Positions 43,790 through 45,625 of a stretch of 45,625 nt of DNA are shown here, one piece after another; within the stretch, counting starts at the first letter, position 1; every line of letters begins with the position of its first letter. The position numbers and the translations under genes were made by a program. This stretch comes from Halobacteriales archaeon SW_10_66_29 (GTDB lineage Archaea > Halobacteriota > Halobacteria > Halobacteriales > Haloarculaceae): the NCBI GenBank assembly GCA_003022845.1, contig PXSF01000016.1:1-45625 (forward strand). The letters are read 5' to 3'. A model generated the notes under the pieces. It searched no databases and was not told the DNA's origin. It saw only the letters and a program-made list of their open reading frames with translations.

Positions 43790-44247
43790 CCTTGGTAGTT
43801 CGTCGAGTCGCTGCTGCATACAGGGCGCGTGTCTCCCGGATTCTATCTTGCCCCCGCGTCTCGACTGTGACCGTCGCGGCGTCGCCTGGAACATCGTCGA
43901 CGAGGTTGTCCACCGAGTTCTCTGCCTTCCAACTCCCCTCCCATTCCAATCCTCCGTTGATTGCCTCCGTCCACGCCGCAACTACGCTGGAGGCGTTACC
44001 GACGGCAACGACGTTGAGGTCCTCACTCGCGCGGAGGGCCTCCTCGGAGGACACGTCGGCGACGGCTTGCACGGTCGCTGTCGATGTCCCCATCACGAAC
44101 AGATCGTCCGTCGTTGTGGCGAAAAGACCCTCCATGTCGGAGACGGTCTCGGCGAACCGCCCTGCCACCGGGGTTGCCGACGACCACCCCCTCCTCGGCC
44201 TGCGCTGTCAGTTCTGCGTCGACGTATGTAAACCAGAGGGAACTCAT
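43790..44247 (-). pseudogene. frameshifted fragment of a haloarchaeal protein (second part)
   Basis: ATG 44245-44247 overlaps the stop of the preceding gene and reads MSSLWFTYVDAELTAQAEEG VVVGNP. At about 44168 the frame changes to AGRFAETVSDMEGLFATTTD, continuing DLFVMGTSTATVQAVADVSS and VDNLVDDVPGDAATVTVETR before losing coherence near 43800. The remaining open frame runs on into phnD antisense and is not real. Together with the 44244-44603 gene this looks like one decayed protein split by at least two frameshifts. The function is unknown. Confidence 0.6.
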
Positions 44248-44603
44248 TCCTCGCTCCCCACATTGACCTTCTCGTAGCCAGCGGAGACGGTGCGGCCGTC
44301 GATGGTGCCCGTGAGTTCCGTCTCGTCCGTGTCTCTGCCGTCGCCAGCGGGGCGGAGACCTGCCTCTCGCCCGACTTCCCGCCACTCGGCTCGCTCGATC
44401 CGCGTGATGCGGGAGTTGAGGACTACCCCCCCGACTGCAAAGAGGACGATTCCAATGGCCATCCCCCCTGTCATGCCACCGGGAATGTCCGAGACGGACA
44501 GCCAGGGTTCAGCCCGCCCCAGATCGACGTATATCACCCCGCCGAATACCACAAAAAACCAAGCGACTCCCAACGCCTTGTAGACCGTCTTCTTCAGGCC
44601 CAC
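44244..44603 (-). CDS. small membrane protein, probably the N-terminal part of a broken gene
   Basis: 119 aa. Two membrane segments (ALGVAWFFVVFGGVIYVDLG and GGMAIGIVLFAVGGVVLNSR) are followed by a cytoplasmic RITRIERAEWREVGREAGLR and LTGTIDGRTVSAGYEKVNVG. I recall haloarchaeal proteins in which this continues directly into a domain like that encoded by the next, overlapping frame, so the stop at 44244-44246 probably results from a frameshift. It may still be expressed as a separate small membrane protein. Confidence 0.55.
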   Translation of the reverse strand: MGLKKTVYKALGVAWFFVVFGGVIYVDLGRAEPWLSVSDIPGGMTGGMAIGIVLFAVGGVVLNSRITRIERAEWREVGREAGLRPAGDGRDTDETELTGTIDGRTVSAGYEKVNVGSEE

Positions 44604-44755
44604 GGGCGCTCACCTCGACCGTCGTGAAGGTCGTGTGTCCGGGTGGTTTCGCCTTCGATCATTACAGTGTCGTTTCAGTGTAGGTGTAATTAATGTTGGG
44701 TAGTGAAGTCGGGCGTGAGCATTGATACGTCAGCCCGTTCGTCCTACCAGCTGTT

Positions 44756-45538
44756 TCATCCCGAGTAACTGAGGGCGCGTTCGACGTCGCGGCGCAGAGA
44801 CTGGACGTGGTCGAGGGCGTCGGCCGCCGTCGCGACGATCGGGTACCGCACGTCGAGCGTCTGGTAGACGAAGGTCGGGACATCAGGGCCGTCGATCGGC
44901 AGTGCGAGGTCCCGGCGCTGGTCAACCAGCGTCGCCTGGCGGCGGTCGACGACGGCGTTGCACTTCTCTTCGAGGACTGTCAGCCGGGTGCGGTACGCGT
45001 CCAGCGCCCCGAACGACAGGTCGGCGTAGGTGGCCTCGTGGTACTCCGGCAGCTCCTCCAGCACCGAGCGGAGTTCGGCGGTCAGGTCCTCGAAGGAGTC
45101 CTGCTCGTCGTCCAGCGCGTCGAGGAGTTGACTGCGGGACTCCTGGGCCTGCGTAGCGGCGGCCAGCACCGCACCCTTGGACTGGCTATCGAGGACGCGG
45201 CCCTGGCACAACAGGGCTGCGATCTCGGGCCCGAACTCCGTCTGGACGTGCGTCTCGAACGGTTCGTCGTACTCCTCCTCGTAGTGTGGGACGGCCATGA
45301 CCGTCGCCTCGTAGGCGTCCCGGACTGCCTGCAAGCCGCGGGCGGATCCGCTCGCCGCCAACTGGACTTCTGCGACGTCCGCCTGGCTGCCTCTGGACTG
45401 TCCCTCGAGCGTCCGGACCTGGCTCTCGAAGACGCGAAACGCCTCCTGCTCGTCGATGGTCCGGCGCCGCTCGGTCCGCAGACACGCACGCGCCCGGTCG
45501 AACACCTCCTGCCGCTGTGTCGTATCGATCTCCGTCAT
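44756..45538 (-). CDS. coiled-coil cytoplasmic protein (DUF7260-like)
   Basis: 260 aa, almost entirely helical with no signal or membrane segment. The start TQRQEVFDRARACLRTERRR TIDEQEAFRVFESQVRTL and the end DALDHVQSLRRDVERALSYS resemble a haloarchaeal-only family; I recall DUF7260 but am not certain. A TATA-like ATTATAATCGCTTAAG lies about 28 bases upstream of ATG 45536-45538. It is probably monocistronic. No function is known. Confidence 0.7.
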   Translation of the reverse strand: MTEIDTTQRQEVFDRARACLRTERRRTIDEQEAFRVFESQVRTLEGQSRGSQADVAEVQLAASGSARGLQAVRDAYEATVMAVPHYEEEYDEPFETHVQTEFGPEIAALLCQGRVLDSQSKGAVLAAATQAQESRSQLLDALDDEQDSFEDLTAELRSVLEELPEYHEATYADLSFGALDAYRTRLTVLEEKCNAVVDRRQATLVDQRRDLALPIDGPDVPTFVYQTLDVRYPIVATAADALDHVQSLRRDVERALSYSG

Positions 45539-45625
45539 AGGCGGGGGATCAGCCGAGTGCTGCTTAAGCGATTATAATAGTGCTACGCGTCCGGGCGTAG
45601 GCCGATTGAGAGCTACGTAGGCCTA

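Noticed and set aside
43374-44168. 264-residue minus-strand frame running from the decayed membrane gene into phnD
   Set aside because: The first part is genuine protein, but beyond about 43800 the translation is incoherent and ends in an Arg-rich shadow of the phnD linker; it is frameshift read-through.

Overview
The window is chromosomal DNA of a haloarchaeon. Support: high GC, an acidic Asp/Glu-rich proteome, twin-arginine lipoproteins with Gly/Asn/Asp-rich linkers, leaderless genes with a TATA-like box about 26-30 bases before the start codon, a Bat-type HTH regulator, MptA, a TrmB regulator, two-component sodium/acetate-type transport and a haloarchaeal dockerin-like PKD protein. The species cannot be named from what is seen.

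Layout. 1-5900: tail of a UPF0212-type gene, a MacB/LolD-like ABC exporter pair with three 27-bp tandem repeats upstream, a small acidic protein, tRNA-Val(CAC), a UPF0104-type flippase, and an iron-type substrate-binding lipoprotein with a DtxR-type box at its start codon. 6000-15000: an acetate module made of acetyl-CoA synthetase, a Bat-like regulator with an integrase-like N-terminus, a second (broken) acetyl-CoA synthetase, the DUF4212/SSS symporter pair and a broken universal stress protein. 15000-25750: small membrane and zinc-finger proteins, a DUF389 protein, a split PKD/dockerin secreted protein, Nog1-type GTPase, alpha/beta hydrolase, broken hisE, pdxT, a 28-aa membrane miniprotein and mptA. 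25750-30730: a VapB gene with a truncated vapC, a broken CRY-DASH photolyase, an RHH-TnpB insertion element with its omega-RNA end plus an orphan omega-RNA-like hairpin, an intact vapBC pair and an HNH protein. 30770-45625: TrmB regulator, RND/MMPL exporter, broken DUF255 thioredoxin-domain protein, broken MFS transporter, metallophosphoesterase, a lipoprotein, a phosphonate ABC operon (phnD, broken phnC, phnE), a decayed membrane gene and a coiled-coil protein.

The most striking property is that about ten otherwise well-conserved genes each carry one abrupt frame change, usually with a missing stretch of expected core sequence (acs2, usp, a small membrane gene, the PKD protein, hisE, photolyase, DUF255, MFS, phnC, and a membrane gene near 44 kb). 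Flanking reading frames are clean. This is either a burst of pseudogenisation or a systematic sequencing/assembly fault, and it should be settled before any metabolic reading of the window.

A second theme is non-coding structure. Dispersed inverted-repeat elements begin or end inside the TGA stop codons of neighbouring genes (near 4.4, 16.8, 24.55 and 36.6 kb), and related repeat copies occur near 23.2, 24.65 and 30.4 kb.
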